DNA of 64,000 nucleotides from Paracyclopina nana (lineage: Eukaryota; Arthropoda; Copepoda; Cyclopoida; Cyclopettidae): positions 5,828,001 to 5,892,000 of the forward strand of contig JAGUCH010000003.1 in the NCBI GenBank assembly GCA_019096065.1, given 5' to 3'. The notes under the pieces are model-generated. The model saw only the letters and a program-made list of their open reading frames with translations. It did not search any database and was not told the origin of the DNA. Of this stretch, positions 1 to 10,300 are shown in pieces; position 1 is the stretch's first letter; every line of letters starts with the position of its first letter. Position numbers and translations under genes: made by a program.

Positions 1-1
1 T

Positions 2-1978
2 TGCATTGTCAGATCCATGCTTTGCTCTCTTCTTGGCTACCCCGTGGAATTCGCTCATATTCATGCTCTCCAATTGGCTCAGAAAGGAAGTGTGACAGAA
101 AAGAAGATTGGCTATATGGGGTGCGTTTTGTTCCTGCAAGAGCACGATGACCTCATTTTACTACTTATCAACACCATAGTCAAAGATTTGCAAAGCTCCA
201 ACGTCGCAGAAACAAACATGGCACTAGTGGCAGCAGCATACTTGGTACCGAACGAAATGGCACCCATGATTGTGCCCATTTTGAAAGAGAGAACCACCCA
301 CTCGAAGGATTTCGTCAGGAAAAAAGCTCTCATCTGCCTTGAGCAAGTGGCCTTGAAAAATGCAGATACAGCCCAACAGGCCTTTGAGTCGGCTATTCAG
401 TGCTTGTCCGATAAAGATCCAGGGGTTGTGTCTACCTCTATTCAGGTGATAAGCACATTGTTGCATTCTTACCCTCTGATTGAAGCTGATGTCACGGACG
501 GAGTTTGTGCTGTTCAACGGCAAATTTTAGATGGTAAGCTGCCTCAAGAGTTCTTCTTTCATGGCACACCTGCCCCATGGACACAGATGAATATTCTAAA
601 GCTGCTAGCTCAAGTTGGTAATCAACCACCTCACCAGAATCGTGACACGATCATTGAGCTCGTAGTAAACACAATCGAGCAGCCCTTCTCTAATGACGAA
701 TCAGTAGGGCAAGCAGTCATCTATGAATGTATCATGACATTAGCTGTGCTTTTGCCAAAAGGAACGCAAGAAGGCTCGAGAGTTGTTAAGAGAATCATGA
801 GATATCTTGCGACGATGATTAACAGCGAGCATAGCAATAACAAGTATGTTGGATTGTCAGCCTTGCAGCTTCTACTGGCCAATCGCGAGCAGAGCATTCT
901 TGCTCATCTCTCCCCAAAAGAGAGATCGGTGGTCTTCCAAAGCTTGGATGATCCAGACGAGTCGATTCAAAGAAAATCCTTCGCCCTGCTCAATTCCTTA
1001 GCTACAGGGGACAATGTTGGTGATATTTGCGAAAAGCTCATTTCTCGCATCAAATCCATCCAAGACGAGTTTTCGAGGACTGATCTTATCAATAGGACCA
1101 TTCAATTGGTACAACGATTCTCTGACACAAAGTTTGAGTGGAGAACTTTCGTGTTATTGAGGTTGCTCCAAAGCTCCTCAAATAGTGGTCAAAAAGAAGC
1201 TTTGCTTGCCGCTATTCAGATGGGTTTTGGTGAAAAGCCTTTTTCGCCTGAAGTGAACAGTGTTGGCTCAAAGCTAAAAGCACTCCTTGCCAAGCCTGCA
1301 AGAGAACTCAATGCGCCGTGGTCTCTTCGCAAGCTGTACTTGTGGACAATTGCAAATTTCGTTGAGAATGAACTTGAAAGTTGCCAAAATATCATTGAGA
1401 CTGCAATTAAATCACAGCTAGAGGAAAATGTTGTGAGCTACACACTACAGCTACTGTTTGCAAAGCTGTCTCAAAAGGCATTTAAAAGGGACAACTCGCT
1501 TGCAAAGATACTGCGAGAATTTGTCGAACAATGCAAAAAGCTACCATCAATCTCGGTGCAAGATTCAGCCCACGAGTTGGCTATTTTAATCGACATAATT
1601 GACCAAGTTGATGACATATGGGCTGAGGAAGAGTTGCCAAACTCAAATGATTTTACTTTATCTTACCTTGATCATGTGGTAGTGCAAGCCTTGCAATATG
1701 GCTCACCCGCTTATGCATACAGCAAAAAGCAATTGCCAACTGCTTGCCCAGCAGCTGCTAGCCCCAGTCTGAGATTTACCCCTTATAACATTTTAGAGGA
1801 ATCATATCAAGTCAGTGAGGGCAAGTCGAGTGGAAGTGCAAAAGGTTCCGCAGTGCCAGAAGTTTGGACTTTGCAAGGACGAAAGGATAAAAAGGTGGAT
1901 GTAGAGAATGCCAATGCAACTTCTAATGATGAGACATTTGACGAGTCTGAAATACAAGATGTTACCCAGTGGCGGTAG
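2..1978 (+). CDS. AP4E1: AP-4 complex subunit epsilon, 5'-truncated by window
   Basis: Large adaptin of the AP-4 coat, which sorts cargo at the trans-Golgi network. The frame is open from base 2, and the residues upstream of the first Met (CIVRS) continue the family alignment, so the true start lies outside the window. The visible 658 residues are the alpha-solenoid trunk: the opening LLGYPVEFAHIHALQLAQ and the LLINTIVKDLQSSNVAE block are typical of epsilon/gamma adaptins and closest to AP4E1. The protein stops soon after the trunk with an acidic, low-complexity tail, so the C-terminal ear of vertebrate AP4E1 seems short or absent. The stop lies 19 nt from the stop of the convergent BAG2 gene, so the 3' UTRs must overlap. 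AP-4 is lost in several invertebrate lineages, so its presence is informative. Confidence 0.85.
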   Translation, partial: CIVRSMLCSLLGYPVEFAHIHALQLAQKGSVTEKKIGYMGCVLFLQEHDDLILLLINTIVKDLQSSNVAETNMALVAAAYLVPNEMAPMIVPILKERTTHSKDFVRKKALICLEQVALKNADTAQQAFESAIQCLSDKDPGVVSTSIQVISTLLHSYPLIEADVTDGVCAVQRQILDGKLPQEFFFHGTPAPWTQMNILKLLAQVGNQPPHQNRDTIIELVVNTIEQPFSNDESVGQAVIYECIMTLAVLLPKGTQEGSRVVKRIMRYLATMINSEHSNNKYVGLSALQLLLANREQSILAHLSPKERSVVFQSLDDPDESIQRKSFALLNSLATGDNVGDICEKLISRIKSIQDEFSRTDLINRTIQLVQRFSDTKFEWRTFVLLRLLQSSSNSGQKEALLAAIQMGFGEKPFSPEVNSVGSKLKALLAKPARELNAPWSLRKLYLWTIANFVENELESCQNIIETAIKSQLEENVVSYTLQLLFAKLSQKAFKRDNSLAKILREFVEQCKKLPSISVQDSAHELAILIDIIDQVDDIWAEEELPNSNDFTLSYLDHVVVQALQYGSPAYAYSKKQLPTACPAAASPSLRFTPYNILEESYQVSEGKSSGSAKGSAVPEVWTLQGRKDKKVDVENANATSNDETFDESEIQDVTQWR

Positions 1979-1997
1979 CATTCATCACGAGTTTATT

Positions 1998-2495
1998 CTA
2001 TTCTGCATCATTATCACGGAGAGCATCGATATTTTCAACGATAGTTGTAATTTTCTCTTTAACAGCCTTTTGATCATCCGAGGTGCAAGAAAGCAGCAAA
2101 GCCTCGAACTTGGAGCCAGTTCCGACAGAGCACGAGTTGAGATACAATTGAGCGAGATCCTTGGCTTCGGGGGAGTTTTCTTCTACTTTCAGGACTAGAT
2201 CTTCAATGTGCCCATTGATCTTTTGCAGAGCTTGTTTCTGTGACTCATTTCGACTAGTATTGACAGTGATGACAACGTTATCCATTCTTGCTTGGAGTCT
2301 TTCTATGGTCGCAGCTACTTCCAATCGGTCAACTTCACTCATTTTTTCGAGCTCAGATGAGGATTCCAAAAGAGTTTTTAGGGTGTTTCCGTAATTTAAC
2401 TGGTCTTCGCGAAGAGACAGAGCCTTTGCCCGATGGCTTTCAATCTTCTTCTCGATGTCGTCCAATATCTCATTGAACCTTTCTATTGCCTCCAT
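1998..2495 (-). CDS. BAG2: BAG2-like Hsp70 co-chaperone
   Basis: 165 aa, matching BAG2 in length and layout. BAG2 is a nucleotide-exchange factor for Hsp70 and an inhibitor of the CHIP ubiquitin ligase in the cytosol. Seen: an N-terminal coiled coil (FNEILDDIEKKIESHRAKAL), a central segment with TVNTSRNESQKQALQKIN, and a C-terminal BNB/BAG-like helix ending DQKAVKEKITTIVENIDAL. The start at 2495 is chosen because an AG preceded by an unbroken pyrimidine tract lies one base before the ATG; the longer open frame to 2540 would read through that tract. It is the last gene of the PRPF4-LRR-BAG2 cluster: only 20 nt separate the LRR stop (2516) from this ATG. Confidence 0.8.
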   Translation of the reverse strand: MEAIERFNEILDDIEKKIESHRAKALSLREDQLNYGNTLKTLLESSSELEKMSEVDRLEVAATIERLQARMDNVVITVNTSRNESQKQALQKINGHIEDLVLKVEENSPEAKDLAQLYLNSCSVGTGSKFEALLLSCTSDDQKAVKEKITTIVENIDALRDNDAE

Positions 2496-2515
2496 TCTGG
2501 AAAAAGGAAAAAAAA
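2496..2515 (-). promoter_or_regulatory. Intercistronic splice acceptor between LRR gene and BAG2
   Basis: On the minus strand the whole gap between the LRR stop codon and the BAG2 start is a pyrimidine run ending CCAG, followed by AATGG. There is no room for a poly(A) signal, promoter or 5' UTR. This is what a trans-splice acceptor in an operon looks like; cis-splicing from a distant upstream leader is the alternative. Confidence 0.6.
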
Positions 2516-4102
2516 TCAATGCATTACCATGTTCCGGCACACTAAATCAATATCATAATTATTCAACTGAAGAGTTTCACTTATGTATTGATAAGCATCA
2601 CTCTTAGGGTCCACATCCCACGATATAAGGTTCCCAAGCTTTTTAAGATATGGGCAAAAGTCAAGCATAAACTTAACAGTTTCCAAGGTGAGCGAAAGCA
2701 CTTTGCTCAAGTTGTTCAGTCCAGGCACCACAATCATAACTTTTTCTAAATGTCGCAAGTTGGCTTGAAGCACAAGATCACGAATAAAAGAGTCATCGAT
2801 TTGGGACGACCTCACAGCCAATATCAATTCACGTAAATGAGAGCAGTTCTTGAGCATGAAATGAAGCACATAAGAAGGCACGTTTGAAATTGACAGCTCT
2901 CCCTCTCCAACTCTGAAATAGAGAATTCCGAGTCTTTTGAAATGACCATGACACATCGACATGCCTGAAGGTAGCTCATGGTAACTGCCTCTAACGACAT
3001 TGAAATAGTTGCACCTCAGCCACAAGCTGTTCAAATTAGGACACTCTTTTCCCAGGCATTCAATGTGTAACATTGAAAGAGAGTAGCAAATCAATGCAAC
3101 TGAAGTCAATGTTAGTCCTCTTACTTTCAAAAAGTCCATAGTGTGCACGAAAGGGCTAGTAGGTTTACCCACGTTGAATAAAAATTCCACTGACACCAGG
3201 CTGTCCAATGATTTGAGAGCTGTCACGTCTTCATCTTGAACACGAACCTTTAGATGGGTCACGTTTGGGCAAAGTAGGCTGATGGCATTGGCAACAACTT
3301 CTTTGCATCTCAAACTTGAGAGGGAGGTTTTACGCATCTTCTCGCCAATGCAATTCAGATGCGTGAATTTAAGCGGAGCTGTAAAGTTTTCTTTTTTGAG
3401 CCTTGTCAGCACTCGCCCGATTTCTTTGTAACCAATTTCATTGAGATTTGGTAGTCGACTGACAAGCTGTTTCACTGTTTTGTCGCTGATTCCACAATCG
3501 AAAATATTAAGCGTCCTCAGATCAGGACAACCTGAGTGGTTATCAGATGGGATCAAGAAAACCAGGTTGTCGGACATCAATCCCGAAATGAAGGACAAGT
3601 CTAAGTACTTCAACAGTTGGCACTTTGTTCCTATCAGCTTCAGATGAGATGGAGAATCAAACGATGGTAAGCTCGTTTTGTAATTAGGAGATCTTAGGTT
3701 GAGATGCTCCAATGCAGGACACGTTTTGAGACAGTGTTCAAGAGCTTTGTTAAATTGCGCCTTGGTACTTGGGGTGACTGTTCCCAATGCCACCAAGCCA
3801 CTAAAATCCAAATGGGTGACAGCAGGTGACATCCAGTAGCTGTAGACTTTATACAACGAGGGCAGACAACCGTCACCAGTCTGCAAGATCAATTGTCTAT
3901 TCGATTTACAACACTTTACTTTGTCAATGTACATATCCACTGTTTTGACCATAATTTGGTGAAAAATGATGGTCGGTTGTTTATTGGCGAAATAGTCAGA
4001 GAACTGATCACTTTGGGCAGCACTAATGGCGACTAAAGCACCTTTGCCGATGGTCCGGCATGATTGCTCACGGAGCGATAAAGGCTCCTTGAAATTGGGC
4101 AT
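2516..4102 (-). CDS. Leucine-rich-repeat protein, possibly F-box/LRR-like
   Basis: 528 aa in one open frame. The middle and C-terminal parts contain degenerate cysteine-containing-type leucine-rich repeats (examples LKYLDLSFISGL, LRTLNIFDCGISDKTVKQL, LNSLWLRCNYFN, LRHLEKVMIVVPGL) like those of substrate-binding F-box/LRR proteins. I see no convincing F-box at the N terminus, so the SCF link is only a suggestion. The start at 4102 is chosen because a TTTTGCAG acceptor ends one base before this ATG. It is the middle gene of the cluster: 38 nt downstream of the PRPF4 stop and 20 nt upstream of BAG2. I cannot assign a specific orthologue. Confidence 0.6.
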   Translation of the reverse strand: MPNFKEPLSLREQSCRTIGKGALVAISAAQSDQFSDYFANKQPTIIFHQIMVKTVDMYIDKVKCCKSNRQLILQTGDGCLPSLYKVYSYWMSPAVTHLDFSGLVALGTVTPSTKAQFNKALEHCLKTCPALEHLNLRSPNYKTSLPSFDSPSHLKLIGTKCQLLKYLDLSFISGLMSDNLVFLIPSDNHSGCPDLRTLNIFDCGISDKTVKQLVSRLPNLNEIGYKEIGRVLTRLKKENFTAPLKFTHLNCIGEKMRKTSLSSLRCKEVVANAISLLCPNVTHLKVRVQDEDVTALKSLDSLVSVEFLFNVGKPTSPFVHTMDFLKVRGLTLTSVALICYSLSMLHIECLGKECPNLNSLWLRCNYFNVVRGSYHELPSGMSMCHGHFKRLGILYFRVGEGELSISNVPSYVLHFMLKNCSHLRELILAVRSSQIDDSFIRDLVLQANLRHLEKVMIVVPGLNNLSKVLSLTLETVKFMLDFCPYLKKLGNLISWDVDPKSDAYQYISETLQLNNYDIDLVCRNMVMH

Positions 4103-4140
4103 TCTGCAAAAGAAGGAAAATGATGGCCACAGTTCCACAA
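4103..4140 (-). promoter_or_regulatory. Intercistronic splice acceptor between PRPF4 and LRR gene
   Basis: The 38-nt gap between the PRPF4 stop (4141) and the LRR ATG (4102) ends, on the minus strand, in TTTTCCTTCTTTTGCAG followed by AATG. It has the same architecture as the gap before BAG2 and no AATAAA. Confidence 0.55.
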
Positions 4141-6900
4141 TCAAATTGACGACCAAAGCTTAAAAGTACGATCATATGAACAAGTAGCAACCCAACGACC
4201 ATCTGGGGATATGTCGCAGCCAAAAAGCCTCGAGTCATGTCCTTTTAGGGTGGCCAACGGTAGCCAAGTTTTAGAAGCCCATAACTTGGCGGTGCAGTCA
4301 TACGAGGAGGTGAGAACATAATCTCCGGAAGTTTTTTCGAAGACCACATTTGACACTACATTTGTGTGCGCTGGTATAGTATACTCAATACCACGTTTTC
4401 TTATGTCCCACACTTTACACGCATGGTCAAGGCTACCGGTAAAAATGTGGTAGCCATCCGGTGACCAATCTGCACTTATGATTCCCTTTAAGTGTCCCTC
4501 GAGAAACATAATGCATTGCCCGGTCCTCAGGTCCCAGACTCGACCAAACGAGTCCATGCCCCCACTGACGGCCAGTGAGCCATCATTTTGGAAGCCAATA
4601 CAATGCACTTCCTTGCTGTGACCTTCTTGATGCAGAACCTCTTCCACTTGCTCCAAATCCCACAACCTCCAAGAATTGTCGTACACACTGAAAGATATAA
4701 CACATGAATTCAGAACAGATAAAATGATTTGAGCGAAGCGAAGCGTTTAGGCATGGGAATATTCGTGAAGCAGCGAGCGAACGTGTACATCCAGCACTTT
4801 AGGGCTAAGGCAAATCACAAAAAAGAAAAGCGCTACGAGCTACCAATTCATAGGGAAAAAGATCCCTACATAGAAATTACTTTTTGGGGGGCATGGGTAA
4901 AGCGTTAAAACGATAAATCGATAAACAGCAAAATATTCGCACCTAATGCGCGAATTTTTGAGTTTTATTTTAACGGCCCATTTCTCGTTTTACCCCAAAG
5001 TAAGGGGTAAAACGATAAAATGATTTTTTTTCTAATCACACTAAACTTGAGAAGCATAAGCATATTATTTTGGACAATTTCTTTTATCGGAACTCATTTT
5101 AAATGTTTTTAATATGATCCACAGCACTAGTTCAAAGGAGTTTTGAAAAAAAAATTGGACTAGTTTAAAGGCTTATAACTCCAGAACCAAAAACATTTCA
5201 GCTTAATTTTAATTGTTGAAAAGCCAAGGGGTTGTAGCTTTCCAAATTGGTACTGAGCATTAGCTTAAAACTACATATCAGCATGCTTTGCTAGCTATCA
5301 TCTCTCTAAAATAATTTTCTTTTTTGAGCTTTGATTCGCTTTTTGCTTTATTAGTGAAAACAGTGCAAAAATTGCATCTTGTCACTGTGCCTATGCCCAG
5401 GATCCTGGGCATATAAAGAGTAACAATGGAGTTATGTTATAGCAAAGTGAGCTATAAGTGGCAAATGGCAAACTAATTTCAATTAGTGTAAGAATAATAT
5501 TTCCATTTTATCGTTTTACCCCAAAGTAAAACGAGAAATTGACCGTAAAAATAAAGTGCAAAATTTCACACCTTTGTGCGAATATTTATCGTTTTCTCGA
5601 TTTATCTCTTAACCCATTCCGCTGTTTTTGCGCCTTTTATTACTATGTACGTCGACCCCATTGTGCATTATGGACAAGTAACGAAGATGAACTTTTTTCG
5701 ATCCCACTGTGCATTTTGTGCTCCATTTTATAGTGATTTTTTTGCCAACTTACCCCACAGGACTAAATATGCTTCTCATAAAAGTTAACTTTTTTGTCTA
5801 TTCTACCCCACTGCGGATTCTATGCTTCTTTTAATAGTGATCTTTACCACCACAGTGCACTATGATATATGCTCAAATAATCCGTGCAAGCGGAGCACCT
5901 CTACCCTAGCTTTTGCCACCTATCTAGTAACAGTTTCGTAATATGCGTACCATGTAGCAAGGAACCTCCCAGATGGATGATATGCCAGTCTAGAAACCCG
6001 TTCATCGTGTCCCTGAACGTCAGCCAAAGGTTCTTCAGAGTCCATGCTCCAGAGCTTGACCGAGCCATCCTGGGCACACGAGGCTAAGCATGCCTCCGAT
6101 GGGCCGAGAGACAAGGTGGCTTCAGGGTGAAATGCTATGCACCCCACGTTAGCTGAGTGGCCTCGTAGGACCTTGAGCTCCTTGCAGTCTGGCACCGACC
6201 ACAATTTGCATAGACCCGACCAGGAGGCGGTAGCCAAAATTTGCGAGTTGGGGCTAAACGTGCACCAAGAGATTGGCCTTGTATCTGCAATTTGAGACGC
6301 CTCGACATCCAAGGCTTTAATCTTTTTCTGAATTTCTTGCTGTTTCGCCATTTTGGTGGCATCAGACACACCAGCCTCCGTTTTCAGCCTCCCTATCCTT
6401 TCCTTAGCTCTGGGAAAAGAGAACTCGGCAATCCATCGCCGTGCTACCCTGAGAGCGACGGGCCCCTCATGATACCACGTGGTTTCGTCGTGCTCCCGCT
6501 CCTCTCGGATACGGTCCTCATCCTCTTGCTTTTTCCTACGAATGGCATCCTCACCGAGCTGGGATAATAGGTCGCGAAGTCGACTGCGACGCTCAGCTGG
6601 TCCTTCGCCGAAAAGGCAAATGGGCTCGCCAAGTTGGCGCAAGTCTTTTTTCACCTCGCTATCGTCAGTTGATACGTTGATGAGACGTGCCCGCTTGCGC
6701 CGCTCGAACTCCTCGAGCATCTCCGTCCGGTTGTCAAGTGGATTGTCATCTTGCTCCAGGGGCAAGTATTCAGTAGAAACTTGTACACCAGACAATGCTG
6801 AAGAGTCGGCATGACTTTTACCCAGAGTCTCAGAGTTAGCATGAGATCCAAAGTGGACCACCTTGTTCCGGCGTACGTAATTAATTTCGTCGTCTTCCAT
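4141..6900 (-). CDS. PRPF4: U4/U6 small nuclear ribonucleoprotein Prp4
   Basis: Two exons, 6900..5951 and 4687..4141 (498 aa; vertebrate PRPF4 is slightly longer), separated by a 1263-bp GT-AG intron. Prp4 is a component of the U4/U6.U5 tri-snRNP and is needed for spliceosome assembly in the nucleus. Seen: the Prp4/SFM motif ([20 protein letters not shown], then [19 protein letters not shown]), followed by a WD40 propeller with repeats such as [52 protein letters not shown], and the terminal [10 protein letters not shown]. The start is set at the second Met of the open frame (MEDDEINYV); a Met ten codons upstream is possible. It is the first gene of the head-to-tail cluster with the LRR and BAG2 genes, and is divergent from TSC2. 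Confidence 0.92.
4893..5619. mobile_element. Foldback/MITE-like element in PRPF4 intron
   Basis: About 130 bp at 4893-5025 recurs, inverted and diverged, at 5504-5619. Shared landmarks in order are GGGTAA..ATAAATCGA, AATATTCGCAC, TTTTATTT..ACGG, TTTCTCGTTTTAC and GGGGTAAAACGATAAAATG. The middle has no coding capacity. This is the structure of a non-autonomous DNA transposon. I could not fix a target-site duplication, so the outer ends are approximate and the superfamily is unknown. Confidence 0.6.
5640..5880. repeat. Degenerate ~50-bp tandem repeat in PRPF4 intron
   Basis: Four to five diverged units of roughly 45-55 bp, each with a CCCCACTGTGCATTATG-like core followed by a TAGTGAT/CTTTTTT-like tail. 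The last unit (CACAGTGCACTATGATATATGC) runs up to about 80 nt from the PRPF4 5' splice site. Confidence 0.5.
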
Positions 6901-7335
6901 GTTGAAAAACGTTTCCTTTTCAACTTTCAAATGCAGCGGCCTAGTTTGTTTTGGTTTTATTAGAGGTCGAACGATTTACTATCAAATCAATAGAAGTAAT
7001 CCGGAGTTCGGGTAGTAAACTTTTCGTTTCAGCTCTAATTCATACTGAACCGAGTCATCTTTTTCTAGCCATCTAAGAAATGCTAGATTCATAACAATAT
7101 CTATGAATGGGCTCAAAATTGCGCTGCTTTGGAACAGAAGGTATATTTTTATTTTTTGATTCAATAACGTCATTAGCATTTCTAGACAGATATCTGGTGT
7201 AAACAATGGCTTCTGAAGGCTGATTGACAAGGCGACTTTTTCCAAACCGACGCATTAAAGGAAAACAAATGACTCCACTGCACTGTGAGGAGGAAAAACG
7301 AGGAAAAACGAGGAGAAATGAATTGATCGCCAGCG
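6901..7335. other. Divergent intergenic region PRPF4 / TSC2
   Basis: 435 bp between two divergent start codons, so it must hold both promoters and 5' UTRs. I see no clear TATA box. A short direct repeat GAGGAAAAACGAGG lies at about 7288-7313, near the TSC2 start. Confidence 0.5.
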
Positions 7336-10300
7336 ATGGCAAAGTCCAAAGCTGAAAAGTCTTTCCAGGAGAAACTCAAACAGTTTTTCAAGTAAGTTGC
7401 TTTAAGTCTTGGAGAACGTCATCTAATTTTACGTTCTTAGGGTCGGCGTTTCGAGGGGCCTCACCGTACCCACGCAAGATGTGGACTTCATCCTGGAGCC
7501 GGAAGTTCTCGCTGACCTCGGAAACGAGGCAGAGCTATCAACCAGGTTGAAGGCCATGTCTGAGCTGACTCCAACCGTTAAAACAAGGAGACTGCAAGAT
7601 CCTGCGGTGGAACTACTTTGGGTTAAAGTTCAAGACCTGGCCAAAGGCTGTGATGTCGAAGCTCGACACGAGACCTGGAAATTTCTTGAGGCTGTGATCC
7701 GAGGCCAATTTGACCAGATCGACTCTTTGAGACTACAATTTTTCAAGTTGGTCAAAGGACAGTTTGGTGACAGCAAGAAGCCTGCCAACTATGTCAAACA
7801 GCCGCCATCAGCTATTGATGCAGACTTGGATCATCGACTGCGTATTCTTGATGCGCTCACTAAAAACGGCAGAGATGTTCTTCCATTTGAATACGAAATT
7901 GGACCCCTCGTGCAGAAGCTATGGCCTCTCATTTTGGCAAACTACAGCAAAGAAATAGTCCAGACCTATTTACGCATCGTCATCAACCTCCTCAAGTTCA
8001 ACTCGACTTTCTTGGACTCTGATGTCGTCTGCTCCTTCATTGCAGCCTTCTCAAGGATCTGCGCCATTGGCAAGACCGAGGAGATTGAGCTCTGCTTGAA
8101 TTCTCTAGATGCCATAATTTGCTACAAGAACATCCCTAAGGAGGGTCTTTTGACTTTTATTTGCCTATTATGCCGAGTTGTCAACCTTGAGCAGCATTGC
8201 ACAGAAGCCTGGCGTATATCGCGCAACCTTCTAGGCACTCATCAAGGACATTCGGCCCTATACAGTCTCTGCCAGATCCTCCAAGCCCCCGATTTTAAAG
8301 GGGATGCTGCCTTGATCCGTGGCGCAGTCTTTTTTGTCGGCATGGGTCTTTGGGGGTCACAACGGGTCAAAGCTCTGGATGGCTACTCTGCCATGACGAT
8401 TTTACCCACTTTTCACAACGCTGCTGATTGTAGGCATCAACTTGTTCTCTACGAAGTGATTTTGCAAACAGAAAGGCTGGTAACCAAACACGCACACCGG
8501 CTGCGTGCTCCTGGATGCGATGCTGTCGTTGCCCTCACTGAACGTGTCGTTTTCCTTTCGACTGATTTCGTGGATGCCAAGCTAAAGCCTGAAATATTGG
8601 TGCATGTTCACAACATCATCACATACTTTGAGAATCTCTCGGCTAACGATAAGTACGTTCACTTGCTTAGCACTGCGCAACACTATGTGGCTTACGTATG
8701 TTTTAAACTTTAGGTACCTTGGTAGCAAGCACCGATTGTATGATCTGATCGATCAATGCTGCGGCGAACGACCTATCGAGTCTGTCATTGGTCTTATCAC
8801 CTATCGTATCAATGACATTTACACTACCAAACCAGGGTGGATCGGGGTGGTGGCTGACCTCATGGCTAAGTTCTACAAAAGTGATAAGCGTTCTGAAGTG
8901 AGAAAACAAGCTGTTCAAAGCCTGTTGCAGATCTATAAGTCGAACAAGCAGATTCACGAGGAGGAGATCCTCCGAAAGCTGATTTTACCTTCCATGAGTG
9001 CTCTTGACGAAGAAGCCGACGAATCTGTGAAACTAGAGGCCATCAAAGCCATCACATCAATCTGCATAGAGTGCTCTTCCAAAAAGAGCGTTGAGCTTCT
9101 CGACATTCTAGAAAAAGTCATCATGAAGCCTATTGATCACAAAGATGATCAACACAGTACTGCTCGGTTTGAGGATGTGCATCAAGCCGTCCTTGGCGTC
9201 ATTGCAATATTTTGTGCAAGATTGTGCCAACACCCTGCTTCCATCACCATTCGAGCTTACCACATTCTCGTGAAGCACATCGAAGTGTCATACAACCATT
9301 TGAGCATATTTGGCCAACTCGGACAAACCAGGAAGGCCATATTTCAACTGTTCATGCAATTGCGTGCCAACGAAAAGCTGCACCTTGGCGTGGAGCGTGG
9401 AAGAGGCCTGGCTGTTCACTATAGCCCTTACCTCATTTGTCGGTCCCACATTCTGAAGGACCAGCCCCCAGCGAATCCAGGGGCAAAATTAGGCAAAAAT
9501 GTGGTCTTCATTTCCCTGACAAAAGCATGCGTTATGGTGATCAAGAGTCTTTGCCAAGAGCGCGACTACAACGTTCTCAAGCTCGTTTTGGATGAGGTTC
9601 CGTTGGTGTTGCAAAACAAGGCCATTTTCAGCCTCTATGGCAGTGATATCAAGGCTTTCATCACACCTCTCATAGAGTTGACGAGTCAGAAATCGAGCTA
9701 CCCCGAGATCCTTTTCAACTTGCCCGAGGCTGACCAAGCAACTGGAAAGAGATATTCAAAGGGGGAATTCCAGAACAAGGTGTACACTGTGCTCGCTGCT
9801 ATTGCTCCCTACACCGAGTACCTCGAGAACTCGAAGAGCGCTTTCAGCCTGACAAAGGTTGCCAAGGATATCGTCATGGCCTTTCTCAGTGGCCTCTCGT
9901 ACAAGGAGTGTTCTCGAACCTGCATTGTAGCCTTGACTGCATGCAGCCTTGAGATGAAGAAGACCATGCACAACATGATTGAAAAAGTGCTGCTGGACTT
10001 TTCCAAAATAACAGCAACGAAGCATGTGGCGACTCCCATGCTCGAGTTCTTGTCCACGCTCATACGTCTGCCCGAGATATTTTGCAGCTTCACAGACAGA
10101 CATTACTTGTCAGTGTTCGCCATAGCTCTTCCCTTCACGAATCCGTACAAGTTCGATGCCTACACCGTGAGTCTGGCTCATCATGTCATCATCATGTGGT
10201 TCCTCAAGTGCAGGCTAGCCTTCAGGCAAAACTTCGTCACGTTCATCATCCAGGGGCTCAACTCGTTCGTGTTCAAGTCCATTAATGATGATGGAGGCTT

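Noticed and set aside
8653..8713. Alternative reading of the tuberin exon past 8652 to a stop at 8713
   Set aside because: Using the donor at 8653 and acceptor at 8713 restores the family alignment; the extension has no similarity.
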